7,792 nucleotides of DNA from contig JAITTD010000219.1 of the NCBI GenBank assembly GCA_031287245.1, forward strand, positions 1-7,792, read 5' to 3'. The position numbers and the translations under genes were made by a program. Below, piece by piece: positions 1 through 6,104 of this stretch. A model generated the notes under the pieces. It was not told the DNA's origin, made no database searches, and worked only from the letters and a program-made list of their open reading frames with translations. This DNA is from Bacteroidales bacterium. Lineage in GTDB: Bacteria; Bacteroidota; Bacteroidia; Bacteroidales; UBA4181. The stretch's first letter is position 1. The number at the start of each line of letters is the position of its first letter.

Positions 1-9
1 AACGCACCA

Positions 10-58
10 AAACCTCGTAGAGGTTTCACATTCTTTGATTGTGAATCTCCTACGGAGA
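10..58. repeat. Cluster of short inverted repeats (REP-like)
   Basis: Three near-contiguous inverted repeats lie here. AAACCTC-GTA-GAGGTTT spans 10-26, TTCACA with a 9-nt loop and TGTGAA spans 25-45, and TCTCC-TAC-GGAGA spans 46-58. The first and third are short GC-centred stems with 3-nt loops, GTA and TAC. No open reading frame covers them. The form suggests repetitive extragenic palindromes, which are common between Bacteroidota genes, but that is inference from one copy of each. They lie downstream of lptD on its strand and could protect or end that transcript, yet none is followed by a good T-run, so I do not call a terminator. Confidence 0.55.
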
Positions 59-88
59 ATGGTGTTGAGGGGGGTATAGCGTATTCTA

Positions 89-117
89 TTGATATGGAAG
101 CCCTGACGGGCTATCAA
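89..117. repeat. Bulged inverted repeat with GCCC/GGGC core
   Basis: TTGATA (89-94) pairs with TATCAA (112-117). Inside it GCCC (100-103) pairs with GGGC (108-111) around a TGAC loop; five extra bases (95-99) form a bulge on the left arm. Alternatively A99 pairs with T112, lengthening the core stem. It resembles the palindromes at 10-58 and is probably part of the same extragenic repeat cluster. The rest of 1-148 holds no gene I can recognise. Confidence 0.5.
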
Positions 118-148
118 TCAGTTATATCTTATTTATTTCGTATCCCTT

Positions 149-239
149 AAACCTAAAACCCGAAACTTAAAACTTAAAACCTAAAACCCGAAACCTAAAA
201 CCCGAAACTTAAAACTTGAAACCTAAAACCCGAAACTAC
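149..239. repeat. Tandem heptamer array AAACYYR
   Basis: Twelve consecutive 7-bp units fit AAAC[CT][CT][AG] without a break from 149 to 232, and a thirteenth degenerate unit AAACTAC fills 233-239. The unit endings in order are CTA, CCG, TTA, TTA, CTA, CCG, CTA, CCG, TTA, TTG, CTA, CCG. This makes two 42-bp halves (149-190 and 191-232) that differ at a single base, so the array probably grew by duplication of a six-unit block. The last degenerate unit contains the TAG stop codon of lptD (236-238, read on the minus strand), so the array begins exactly where that gene ends. On the lptD strand it is G/T-rich and telomere-like. The function is unknown. Spacing and unit length rule out CRISPR. Confidence 0.93.
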
Positions 240-2869
240 CACAGATTTACGCCGAAATCGCTTTGGCTTTTGCGTTTTTCATATTTCAGATCCTGCAGAG
301 TGCCCGATTTGACATTGATTTGGAAGAAGAAGTATTTTGAGATACCGAAGGGTGCGAAGTTCAGGCTCATTGTCCAGCAATGCAGGTCGCGCGTGATGTT
401 TGCAGTCAGGTATGAAATTTGTTTTGCATCGAAATCGTAGGCAGACTGGAAATTGAGCGACCATTTCGGGGTAAGGGTGACGCCGCCGGAGAAGTTGAGG
501 TTTTGTGTGATTTTTCCGTCAAATTTTGGCTTGCTGTAACCCAGCGTATAACCGACAGTGAGGTTCCATGGCACATCAAAATAATCATAATCACTGCCGG
601 TTTTTTGCTGGTTGCTGTCTGCTCCTTTTTCGTCGCTCTTTCCTTCCTTGGTGAAAGGCAGTGTGATGCCGGTGTTGAAGTTGATGTTGGTCAGTCGCGG
701 TCCAAACTCGTCTATTCTGTTGCCGGCAGGGGTGAGTTTGTAGGGGTCCACCTGTCCGCTCACTGTCAGGTTGATGCCTGCGATGGTGGTGCTTGCCGAC
801 AAACTGATGTTCGACCATTTCATCGAATCGGCAAAGAGATTATAGCTGCTGCGGGCGTCAATGCGGTCGAGCAGTTTCACTTTTTTGGAAACGCCGGTGC
901 TGTCTTTGTCGTCGCGCACTTTCATTTCCACATTGCCGTTCAGTCCTACCGACACCGATCCGCTTTGCCCTGCGGTGGTCGGGGTGCCGAATATGTATCT
1001 GTCGTACATGGAATAGGTCTGCGGTTTCCCGCTTGCATCCTTATAATCGGACATCTTATCATCGTCTTTCACCTTAGCATCGTAAATCTTTACGTTTCTG
1101 TAATAATTGAACAGACTGCTCATATCGGGAACATACGAGAATGTTGCCGATGGCGAAATAACGGTGCGGATGGCTTCTATTTTTGAATTGGGACCATAGA
1201 CATTCATCAGGTAAAACTTCGGAGTTGCCCCGATGGAAAGGGTTGGGGAAAGAGAATGCGCGTAACTCAGTCCTTTGACGGTGTCTGTTCTTATCACTCC
1301 GTGTTGTCCACCGGCTGTAATCGAATCTTCTATGAAATATTTTCTTATATGACTGGTGTATAACACCCCCTTATAGTTCATGGATGGTGTAATATTTATG
1401 AATTTCCCTACTTTGAAGTTTTTGCTGAGCGGAATGCTGTGCTGAAATCCGTTTGTCATTCTCTCTATGCTTTTTTTAGAAAATACTTCCCCCTCTTTGC
1501 CTGATAAGGTGTTTTTGATGTCTGCATTATAAGTCAGGGTGATGTCTTCATACCATTTTGCTTTTCCGGTGCTTTCCTTTTTCTTAAAAGGGTAAACTCT
1601 GTCCATCGAGAAGTTAATAGTAGGGAAAGCGAAGGTAATCATTTCGGCGCCTGCATTCTGGCTCTGGCTGTGGTTGAAGTTGGCAGTTAACCTGAAAGGC
1701 GTGTTGGGCCAGTTTTTGCGGTAGGATATACTTGAATTTTTCGTGTTGGTGTACAACATTGACGGAGAGGTGTAATTAAATTCCTTGTCGAAAGAAGTAG
1801 AACTGTAATTGACACTTGCCGAAAAATTTTGGTTCGGGTTGGCTTTTGCGTCCTGTGTGTGTGTCCACTGTATGGAATACTGTTTGGTTTCCGTTCTGTC
1901 CAAACCTTTTTCACCGGCAACGGTGACACCATAATTGAAATTCAGATTGCCCGAATATTTATAACGTTTCATATAGCGGGGCAACAGATTGATTTTCCAC
2001 GTTCCCGACGAATAAATATCACCCCTCACCTGCGCGTCGAAATGATCGCTGAATGCAAAATAGTAGCCGCCGTTGGTAGCGCTCAAACCTCTGGACACTT
2101 CCATTCCGATAGCGGGAAACAGCACGCCTGACACCGATTCTTTATTGCTTTGCGGGAAAAATCCGAACGGAAGCACTATCGGCAAAGGCACGTCCAGCAG
2201 CACCATGTGTGAAGGACCGAACACCACCTGATCGCCCGGCATTACTTTTCCCTTGCTCAGTGCGAGGTAAAAGTGCGGATGGTCGGCATCGCAAGTGGTA
2301 TATTTGCCGCCCGCCATGTTGATGTGCCCGTCTTCATAGCGTTTGGCTAATGTGGCGTGCATATAGCCCTCTCCTTCTTTTGATTTTGTTTCGTGGATGA
2401 TGCCTTTTGAAGTTTTGAAATTGTACGAAAGCGAACGGGCGTGGATGGGTTCGCTTTTTCCGTCTTTAAATTCGGGCAAGCCTGTATCATTGCCGATGCT
2501 GTCTTTCCCGCCATTGGCATTGACGATGGAAGTGTTCATGTTGAATTGGATCTCGTAGGATTTCAATTCGGTGGTTTCATAATACACCTCGCTTTCATTG
2601 TAAAGAAAAACTTTTTGTTCGTTAATAAGAAATTTGAGCGAATCCGTAGCCTTGTATTTTACCCGCGATTTGAACGGCGGTTCTTTTTTCTTTTTGACCG
2701 TTGCAGAATCGTTTTGCAAGGAATCGGGTACGGAAGAGGCTGTGCTTAGTGAATCAGACGCTACGGCATAACTCACACTATCAGCCTGAGGCAATTCCTG
2801 TGCCCGAAGAAACTGACCACACATCAGTGCACCTCCCAACAAAAGTATTAATAACGGCTTCAACCCCAA
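236..2869 (-). CDS. lptD: LPS assembly outer-membrane protein LptD
   Basis: LptD with LptE forms the outer-membrane translocon that places lipopolysaccharide in the outer leaflet, the last step of the Lpt pathway. The 877-aa product starts with a signal peptide, probably cut at A23|Q24. A Ser-rich stretch and a basic patch follow, then an OstA-like periplasmic domain (about 75-225). That domain contains the TTCD motif (191-194) and a Pro/Phe-rich segment around 215-230 that leads into a long beta-barrel ending in Trp, a normal outer-membrane C-terminus. Length and motifs fit the Bacteroidota LptD type (LptD_2) rather than the shorter proteobacterial form. Cys193 and Cys831 could form the interdomain disulfide. 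No ATG start is possible: an in-frame TAA lies two codons upstream and the first ATG is codon 17, inside the signal peptide. TTG at 2869 or TTG at 2863 (giving M-K-P) must serve, or there is a sequence error. The gene has its own promoter. Confidence 0.9.
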   Translation of the reverse strand: MGLKPLLILLLGGALMCGQFLRAQELPQADSVSYAVASDSLSTASSVPDSLQNDSATVKKKKEPPFKSRVKYKATDSLKFLINEQKVFLYNESEVYYETTELKSYEIQFNMNTSIVNANGGKDSIGNDTGLPEFKDGKSEPIHARSLSYNFKTSKGIIHETKSKEGEGYMHATLAKRYEDGHINMAGGKYTTCDADHPHFYLALSKGKVMPGDQVVFGPSHMVLLDVPLPIVLPFGFFPQSNKESVSGVLFPAIGMEVSRGLSATNGGYYFAFSDHFDAQVRGDIYSSGTWKINLLPRYMKRYKYSGNLNFNYGVTVAGEKGLDRTETKQYSIQWTHTQDAKANPNQNFSASVNYSSTSFDKEFNYTSPSMLYTNTKNSSISYRKNWPNTPFRLTANFNHSQSQNAGAEMITFAFPTINFSMDRVYPFKKKESTGKAKWYEDITLTYNADIKNTLSGKEGEVFSKKSIERMTNGFQHSIPLSKNFKVGKFINITPSMNYKGVLYTSHIRKYFIEDSITAGGQHGVIRTDTVKGLSYAHSLSPTLSIGATPKFYLMNVYGPNSKIEAIRTVISPSATFSYVPDMSSLFNYYRNVKIYDAKVKDDDKMSDYKDASGKPQTYSMYDRYIFGTPTTAGQSGSVSVGLNGNVEMKVRDDKDSTGVSKKVKLLDRIDARSSYNLFADSMKWSNISLSASTTIAGINLTVSGQVDPYKLTPAGNRIDEFGPRLTNINFNTGITLPFTKEGKSDEKGADSNQQKTGSDYDYFDVPWNLTVGYTLGYSKPKFDGKITQNLNFSGGVTLTPKWSLNFQSAYDFDAKQISYLTANITRDLHCWTMSLNFAPFGISKYFFFQINVKSGTLQDLKYEKRKSQSDFGVNLW

Positions 2870-2901
2870 AGATTATGCTTATTCCTGCTGCAAATTACTG
2901 T

Positions 2902-2940
2902 AAAAAATCATCCCGCAAAGGTAGTAATCTTTGCGGGATG
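2902..2940 (-). terminator. Intrinsic terminator downstream of parC
   Basis: Read on the minus strand, a perfect 12-bp stem (CATCCCGCAAAG, 2940-2929, with CTTTGCGGGATG, 2920-2909) encloses an 8-nt loop. After one A it is followed by six Ts (2907-2902). This is the classical Rho-independent terminator form. It lies about 140 nt after the parC stop codon and just before the lptD start, so it should end parC transcripts. The 3' arm also contains the -7 element of the lptD promoter, so lptD transcripts would start after the hairpin and not include it. Confidence 0.85.
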
Positions 2941-2946
2941 TCCAAA
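2916..2946 (-). promoter_or_regulatory. Bacteroidota-type promoter for lptD
   Basis: On the minus strand TTTG (2946-2943) is followed by exactly 19 bp and TACCTTTG (2923-2916). This matches the Bacteroidota primary sigma pattern (-33 TTTG, -7 TAnnTTTG). The same element and spacing precede parC in this window. The start of transcription should lie near 2905-2911, giving a leader of about 35-40 nt. A possible weak ribosome site, AGGA, lies about 13 nt before the TTG at 2869. The -7 box sits inside the terminator hairpin. Confidence 0.75.
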
Positions 2947-2961
2947 ATGTTTGTCTTTTTG

Positions 2962-2989
2962 GCTACATCTTTTTTTGAGGTGCTACATC
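2962..2989. repeat. Direct repeat GCTACATC, 20-bp period
   Basis: GCTACATC occurs at 2962-2969 and again at 2982-2989, so the copies start 20 bp apart, near two helical turns. They lie just upstream of the lptD -33 box, at about -50 to -80 from the predicted start. That position would suit an activator binding one face of the DNA, but this is inference from spacing alone. Confidence 0.4.
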
Positions 2990-3012
2990 CACCAAAGGGC
3001 TTGATTTTCATA

Positions 3013-3038
3013 ACCGCAGGCGAGCGAAGCGTTGCGGT
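3013..3038. repeat. GC-rich inverted repeat after parC
   Basis: ACCGCA (3013-3018) pairs with TGCGGT (3033-3038) around a 14-nt loop that contains GCGAAGC, a sequence known to form a very stable mini-hairpin as DNA. The patch continues GC-rich to about 3050, in contrast with the AT-rich DNA around it. It lies 44 nt beyond the parC stop and lacks a T-run, so it may be an extragenic palindrome or an mRNA 3'-end stabiliser. I cannot choose between them. Confidence 0.35.
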
Positions 3039-3081
3039 AGCGCACGCACGAACACTACTATAACTTGTATTCCCTGTATTC

Positions 3082-5793
3082 CTACAGATTCAGCGACATT
3101 TGTGCTGATTTGCCGTTTTTTGCCTCAAATTTCACTTCAGGAAATATCTTTATTTCGGGTGCCTTGTCGGCGGGACTTGTCGGATTGTCAGACGAGTGAA
3201 TGGGCGCTGAGGGCGGCAATGGCTCTATTTCTTCCACTTTGGCTATCTCGAAGGTGGAAAGGCGCTTCCCTTTTGCTTTAATACTTTTCACACCGATAAA
3301 CTCACCGGCATCAATGGTTTCTTTTGGTTTGTGCTTGGACAAACCGCCGAATGTGATGACAAATTGCGGTCTGATTTCACGGCTCAGGCATTTCAGCGCC
3401 TGCCTGCCTTCGCCGATGAAGGATGCCAATTGAGCCGATTGTTCAAACGGGAAACGTTTGAGGTACCAGAAGGTGGATTCGTAATCGTAATACACGGCTG
3501 TGAATATGGATGTTGAGTCGAATTTTTCAATCAGGCGAATGTTGTCCTCAAAATGCTGCGATATATCGAAGCCTGCTATCCGGTATTTGCCATCGGTGGT
3601 CACTACCAACAGTTTATCGCTGTTGGCAAATTCGCCCAACAGTGTTCCGCGACTGTCTTCGTTGAGCCGGCGTACATCGGCGTCCCACCAGATTTGCTTG
3701 CCGCCAAGCGTGGACGAGCCTCGTTCTTTCAGCGCTATCTTGTGTATGGCGTATCGTGTAAGGATATTTCCTTGGGCATCGCGTCCTTTGATGGCAATAT
3801 CGGCAAAATTGACATCCATATTAAGGCTTTTCAAACGTGGACGGGGTTTCAGCGTTACGCGAAGCAATTCTGCTTCGCCGTTGGGATTGGCGCTGAAATA
3901 CAGCAGTTGCGATCCCGGTTCTCCTTTGGTGATATGATACTCTTTGTCGCGTGTGATGCCAGAAATGGCGCAGCGTTTAATCATAATGGGACCATTGCGC
4001 CCGTCGCGATATACAATATTATATATGGTGCGACTGTCGTTGCGCTGAAACACATTGACATACTGCAAGTTCTTACCCAAAAAGGCTTTTTCGGACACTT
4101 TGCTCACAATGTACGTTCCGTCTTTTCGGATAGAGATGATTTCGTCCATATCCGAGCAATCGCAGATATACTGGTCTTTTTTCAAGCCGTAGCCTGCGAA
4201 TCCTTCTTCCCAGTTGACATACAACTTTTCGTTGGCTATCACCACACGAGTGGCGGCGATGGTGTCAAAACTGCGCAATTCCGTCTTGCGCTCGCGTCCC
4301 GTGCCGTATTTCTTTTTGATGCGCTTGAAATAGTCTATCGTGTAGCGAACAAGATTGGCAAGGTCGTTTTTGATTTTTTCCATCTCGTCTTCCAAGCCTT
4401 TGATATGTTCTTCGGCTTTTTTGATGTCGAATTTAGAGATGCGACGCACCGGTTTTTCGGTCAGTTTGGTGATGTCATCCGGCGTAATTTCGCGGCGCAA
4501 CAGCGGACGAAAGGGCGTAAAAGCCTTGTCAATGGCTGCCAACTGGTCGTCGTATGTGGCAGTATCCTTTTCCAACTCGCGGTAAATGCGCTGTTCAAAG
4601 AATATCTTTTCGAGCGATGAAAAATGCCATTCTTCATCCAGTTCATTCAACCTGATTTCGAGTTCGCGCCGCAACAGTTCCTTGGTTTGGTTGGTGGTGA
4701 TGCGCAAAATGTCCGAAGCGCTGAAAAACACCGGTTTATCCTCACGAATGATGCAGGCGTAAGTGGAAATGGATATTTCGCAGTCCGTAAAGGCATAAAG
4801 CGCATCAATCGTCATGTCGGGCGACACATCGTTGGACAACTGTATCATAATTTCGGCGTTTTGCGCCGTGTTATCGTCCACTTTTTTGATTTTGATTTTG
4901 CCTTTTTCGTTGGCTTTGGTGATGGATTCAATCAGTTTGGTGGTATCCAGACCGAAAGGTATTTCATTGATTACTAACGTTTTGTTGTCTGTCTTGATGA
5001 TGCGTGCCCGTACTTTCACCTTGCCGCCACGCGCGCCATCGTTGTAGTTGGCGCAATCCGCTAATCCGCCTGTCGGAAAATCGGGATAAAGGGCAAATGG
5101 CTCGTTTTTCAGATAAGCGATGGCAGCATCAATCACTTCGTTGAAGTTGTGAGGCAGTATCTTTGAAGCCAGCCCGACGGCAATGCCTTCCACGCCTTGC
5201 ACTAACAGTAGCGGAAATTTCATGGGAAGCGTCACCGGTTCCTTGTTACGTCCATCGTAGGACGACATCCATTCGGTAGTCTTGGGATTGAAAGCCACTT
5301 CCAGCGCGAATTTCGACAGTCGTGCCTCAATGTAACGCGGTGCAGCCGCTGAATCGCCGGTGAGTATGTTGCCGAAGTTACCCTGCGTTTCTATTAGCAG
5401 GTCTTTTTGCCCCAACTGCACTAAGGCATCGCCGATGGATGCATCGCCATGCGGGTGAAACTGCATAGTGAAGCCTATGATGTTGGCTACTTTGTTGAAG
5501 CGCCCGTCATCCATACGGAACATGGCATGAAGAATACGCCGCTGCACCGGTTTCAAACCATCCTCAATGTGCGGAACAGCGCGTTCCAAAATCACATACG
5601 AGGCATAGTCCAGAAACCAATCGCGGAACATCCCCGAAATACGGTGCGTCTTGCCATCTTCCATGTTGAGTAACGCATCGAATTTCCCTGCCGGATTGTC
5701 GTTTGCTGCCGATTCGTCAATGGAATCGTCCAGCACTTCATCCTCAGGCATCGCTTTGCCTTCCTCCTCTATTTCGTCTTTTTCTTTGGACAT
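3082..5793 (-). CDS. parC: DNA topoisomerase IV subunit A
   Basis: ParC makes the double-strand break through which topoisomerase IV (ParC2ParE2) unlinks daughter chromosomes. The 903-aa product opens with an acidic tail (1-35). The winged-helix cleavage domain has QRR (84-86), HPHGD (113-117) and the catalytic Tyr154 in APRYIEARLS. Tower and coiled-coil regions lie around 375-500, with a strongly heptad-like stretch at 455-490. A beta-pinwheel domain spans roughly 515-830, and a Pro-rich tail (about 855-903) ends the protein. The GyrA-box QRRGGKG is absent; the nearest stretch is GSSTLGGKQ (692-700). This favours ParC over GyrA. The usual quinolone-contact Ser is Ala118. The ATG start lies 18 nt below a consensus promoter. 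parE is not adjacent; the upstream neighbour is the divergent fucosidase. Confidence 0.93.
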   Translation of the reverse strand: MSKEKDEIEEEGKAMPEDEVLDDSIDESAANDNPAGKFDALLNMEDGKTHRISGMFRDWFLDYASYVILERAVPHIEDGLKPVQRRILHAMFRMDDGRFNKVANIIGFTMQFHPHGDASIGDALVQLGQKDLLIETQGNFGNILTGDSAAAPRYIEARLSKFALEVAFNPKTTEWMSSYDGRNKEPVTLPMKFPLLLVQGVEGIAVGLASKILPHNFNEVIDAAIAYLKNEPFALYPDFPTGGLADCANYNDGARGGKVKVRARIIKTDNKTLVINEIPFGLDTTKLIESITKANEKGKIKIKKVDDNTAQNAEIMIQLSNDVSPDMTIDALYAFTDCEISISTYACIIREDKPVFFSASDILRITTNQTKELLRRELEIRLNELDEEWHFSSLEKIFFEQRIYRELEKDTATYDDQLAAIDKAFTPFRPLLRREITPDDITKLTEKPVRRISKFDIKKAEEHIKGLEDEMEKIKNDLANLVRYTIDYFKRIKKKYGTGRERKTELRSFDTIAATRVVIANEKLYVNWEEGFAGYGLKKDQYICDCSDMDEIISIRKDGTYIVSKVSEKAFLGKNLQYVNVFQRNDSRTIYNIVYRDGRNGPIMIKRCAISGITRDKEYHITKGEPGSQLLYFSANPNGEAELLRVTLKPRPRLKSLNMDVNFADIAIKGRDAQGNILTRYAIHKIALKERGSSTLGGKQIWWDADVRRLNEDSRGTLLGEFANSDKLLVVTTDGKYRIAGFDISQHFEDNIRLIEKFDSTSIFTAVYYDYESTFWYLKRFPFEQSAQLASFIGEGRQALKCLSREIRPQFVITFGGLSKHKPKETIDAGEFIGVKSIKAKGKRLSTFEIAKVEEIEPLPPSAPIHSSDNPTSPADKAPEIKIFPEVKFEAKNGKSAQMSLNL

Positions 5794-5811
5794 ACATTAC
5801 AGAAATGACCG

Positions 5812-5842
5812 CAAAGATAGGATGGATTTTGCGGTTTACAAA
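5812..5842 (-). promoter_or_regulatory. Bacteroidota-type promoter for parC
   Basis: On the minus strand TTTG (5842-5839) is followed by 19 bp and TATCTTTG (5819-5812), a full match to the Bacteroidota -33/-7 consensus. Transcription should begin around 5801-5807, leaving a leader of only about 8-14 nt before the ATG at 5793. So short a leader leaves little room for a ribosome site. Confidence 0.8.
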
Positions 5843-5875
5843 TTTTTACTGTTTGCCCGACAGTCGTTTTTACTG
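5843..5875. repeat. Direct and inverted repeats upstream of the parC promoter
   Basis: TTTTTACTG occurs at 5843-5851 and 5867-5875, that is CAGTAAAAA twice on the parC strand, 24 bp apart. Between them ACTGT (5848-5852) and ACAGT (5860-5864) form a small inverted repeat. The block touches the parC -33 box. It could be an A-tract upstream element or an operator. On the plus strand the small hairpin is followed by five Ts, but no plus-strand gene precedes it, so it is not called a terminator. Confidence 0.4.
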
Positions 5876-5933
5876 CTTTATGTTGCTTATATACAATCAT
5901 ATATACTGTTAATAACTTTTTAAAAGATTTAGC

Positions 5934-5951
5934 CTGATTCATAATAATCAG
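5934..5951 (+). promoter_or_regulatory. Possible operator upstream of the fucosidase gene
   Basis: CTGATT (5934-5939), a 6-bp spacer and AATCAG (5946-5951) form a perfect inverted repeat. It is centred about 30 bp before the -7 box of the fucosidase promoter, about -42 from a start near 5985, where class II activators usually bind. That promoter lacks a -33 TTTG at the normal spacing, which would suit activator dependence. Alternatively it is a chance palindrome in AT-rich DNA. Confidence 0.4.
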
Positions 5952-5972
5952 CAGAGTTATTGAAAAAAATGC

Positions 5973-5980
5973 TATCTTTG
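5973..5980 (+). promoter_or_regulatory. -7 promoter element for the fucosidase
   Basis: TATCTTTG at 5973-5980 matches the Bacteroidota -7 consensus TAnnTTTG exactly. The position of a -33 box at 19-bp spacing (5950-5953) reads AGCA, so the usual second element is absent. Just upstream is TTG and seven As, a layout repeated before the gene at 7724. Transcription from here would give a leader of about 115 nt before the fucosidase ATG. Confidence 0.65.
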
Positions 5981-5996
5981 CAGCGGAATTTGAATA

Positions 5997-6104
5997 ATGA
6001 ATAATTGTAAAATGATGGACAGCGAACCAACGAACCACAACCTACGCCAATTTGAAACTCTAAACCTTGAACTTTATAACTTTAAAACAATTGAATCACA
6101 ATGA
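5997..6104 (+). CDS. Possible 35-aa leader ORF overlapping the fucosidase start
   Basis: An uninterrupted frame of 35 codons starts at ATG 5997 and stops at TGA 6102-6104. The stop overlaps the fucosidase ATG in an ATGA arrangement, as in translationally coupled genes. It lies wholly inside the predicted leader. The peptide begins MNNCKMMDSE and its second half is encoded by AAC-rich low-complexity DNA. I recognise no family, no signal peptide and no ribosome site. It may be a leader peptide, but chance is quite likely at this length. Confidence 0.15.
   Translation: MNNCKMMDSEPTNHNLRQFETLNLELYNFKTIESQ
6052..6087. repeat. Degenerate AAC-heptad spacer before the fucosidase
   Basis: The bases GAAACTC, TAAACCT, TGAACTT, TATAACT and TTAAAAC can be read as five successive 7-bp units (6054-6088) around AAC, with slippage in the last two. 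A nearby stretch, GAACCAACGAACCACAACC (6024-6042), is similar in style. The pattern resembles a decayed version of the exact array at 149-239, on the same strand. It occupies the fucosidase leader just before the start codon. Confidence 0.4.

Noticed and set aside
149..239. CRISPR array
   Set aside because: The unit is 7 bp with no unique spacers, so it is a simple tandem repeat.
419..1186. 255-codon plus-strand open frame opposite lptD
   Set aside because: It lies antisense to the LptD barrel region and its Val/Phe/His-rich translation is typical of a shadow frame.
2701..3063. 120-codon plus-strand frame across the lptD start and the spacer
   Set aside because: It runs through the lptD signal peptide region, the terminator hairpin and the lptD promoter, with no ribosome site; the sequence is better explained by those elements.
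3553..4620. 355-codon plus-strand open frame opposite parC
   Set aside because: It lies fully antisense to a well-conserved topoisomerase gene, has no recognisable domain and no promoter or ribosome site; the long opening follows from parC codon use.
3082..5793. GyrA instead of ParC
   Set aside because: The GyrA-box is not present and the acidic N-terminal tail and total length fit Bacteroidota topoisomerase IV A; a genome check for a separate gyrA would settle it.
5848..5871. Plus-strand terminator ACTGT/ACAGT followed by T5
   Set aside because: The stem is only 5 bp, and the DNA before it on the plus strand is the antisense of parC with no transcript to end.
5769..6038. 89-codon minus-strand frame over the parC start and divergent spacer
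   Set aside because: It covers both divergent promoters and overlaps the parC start in another frame; promoter matches explain this DNA better.
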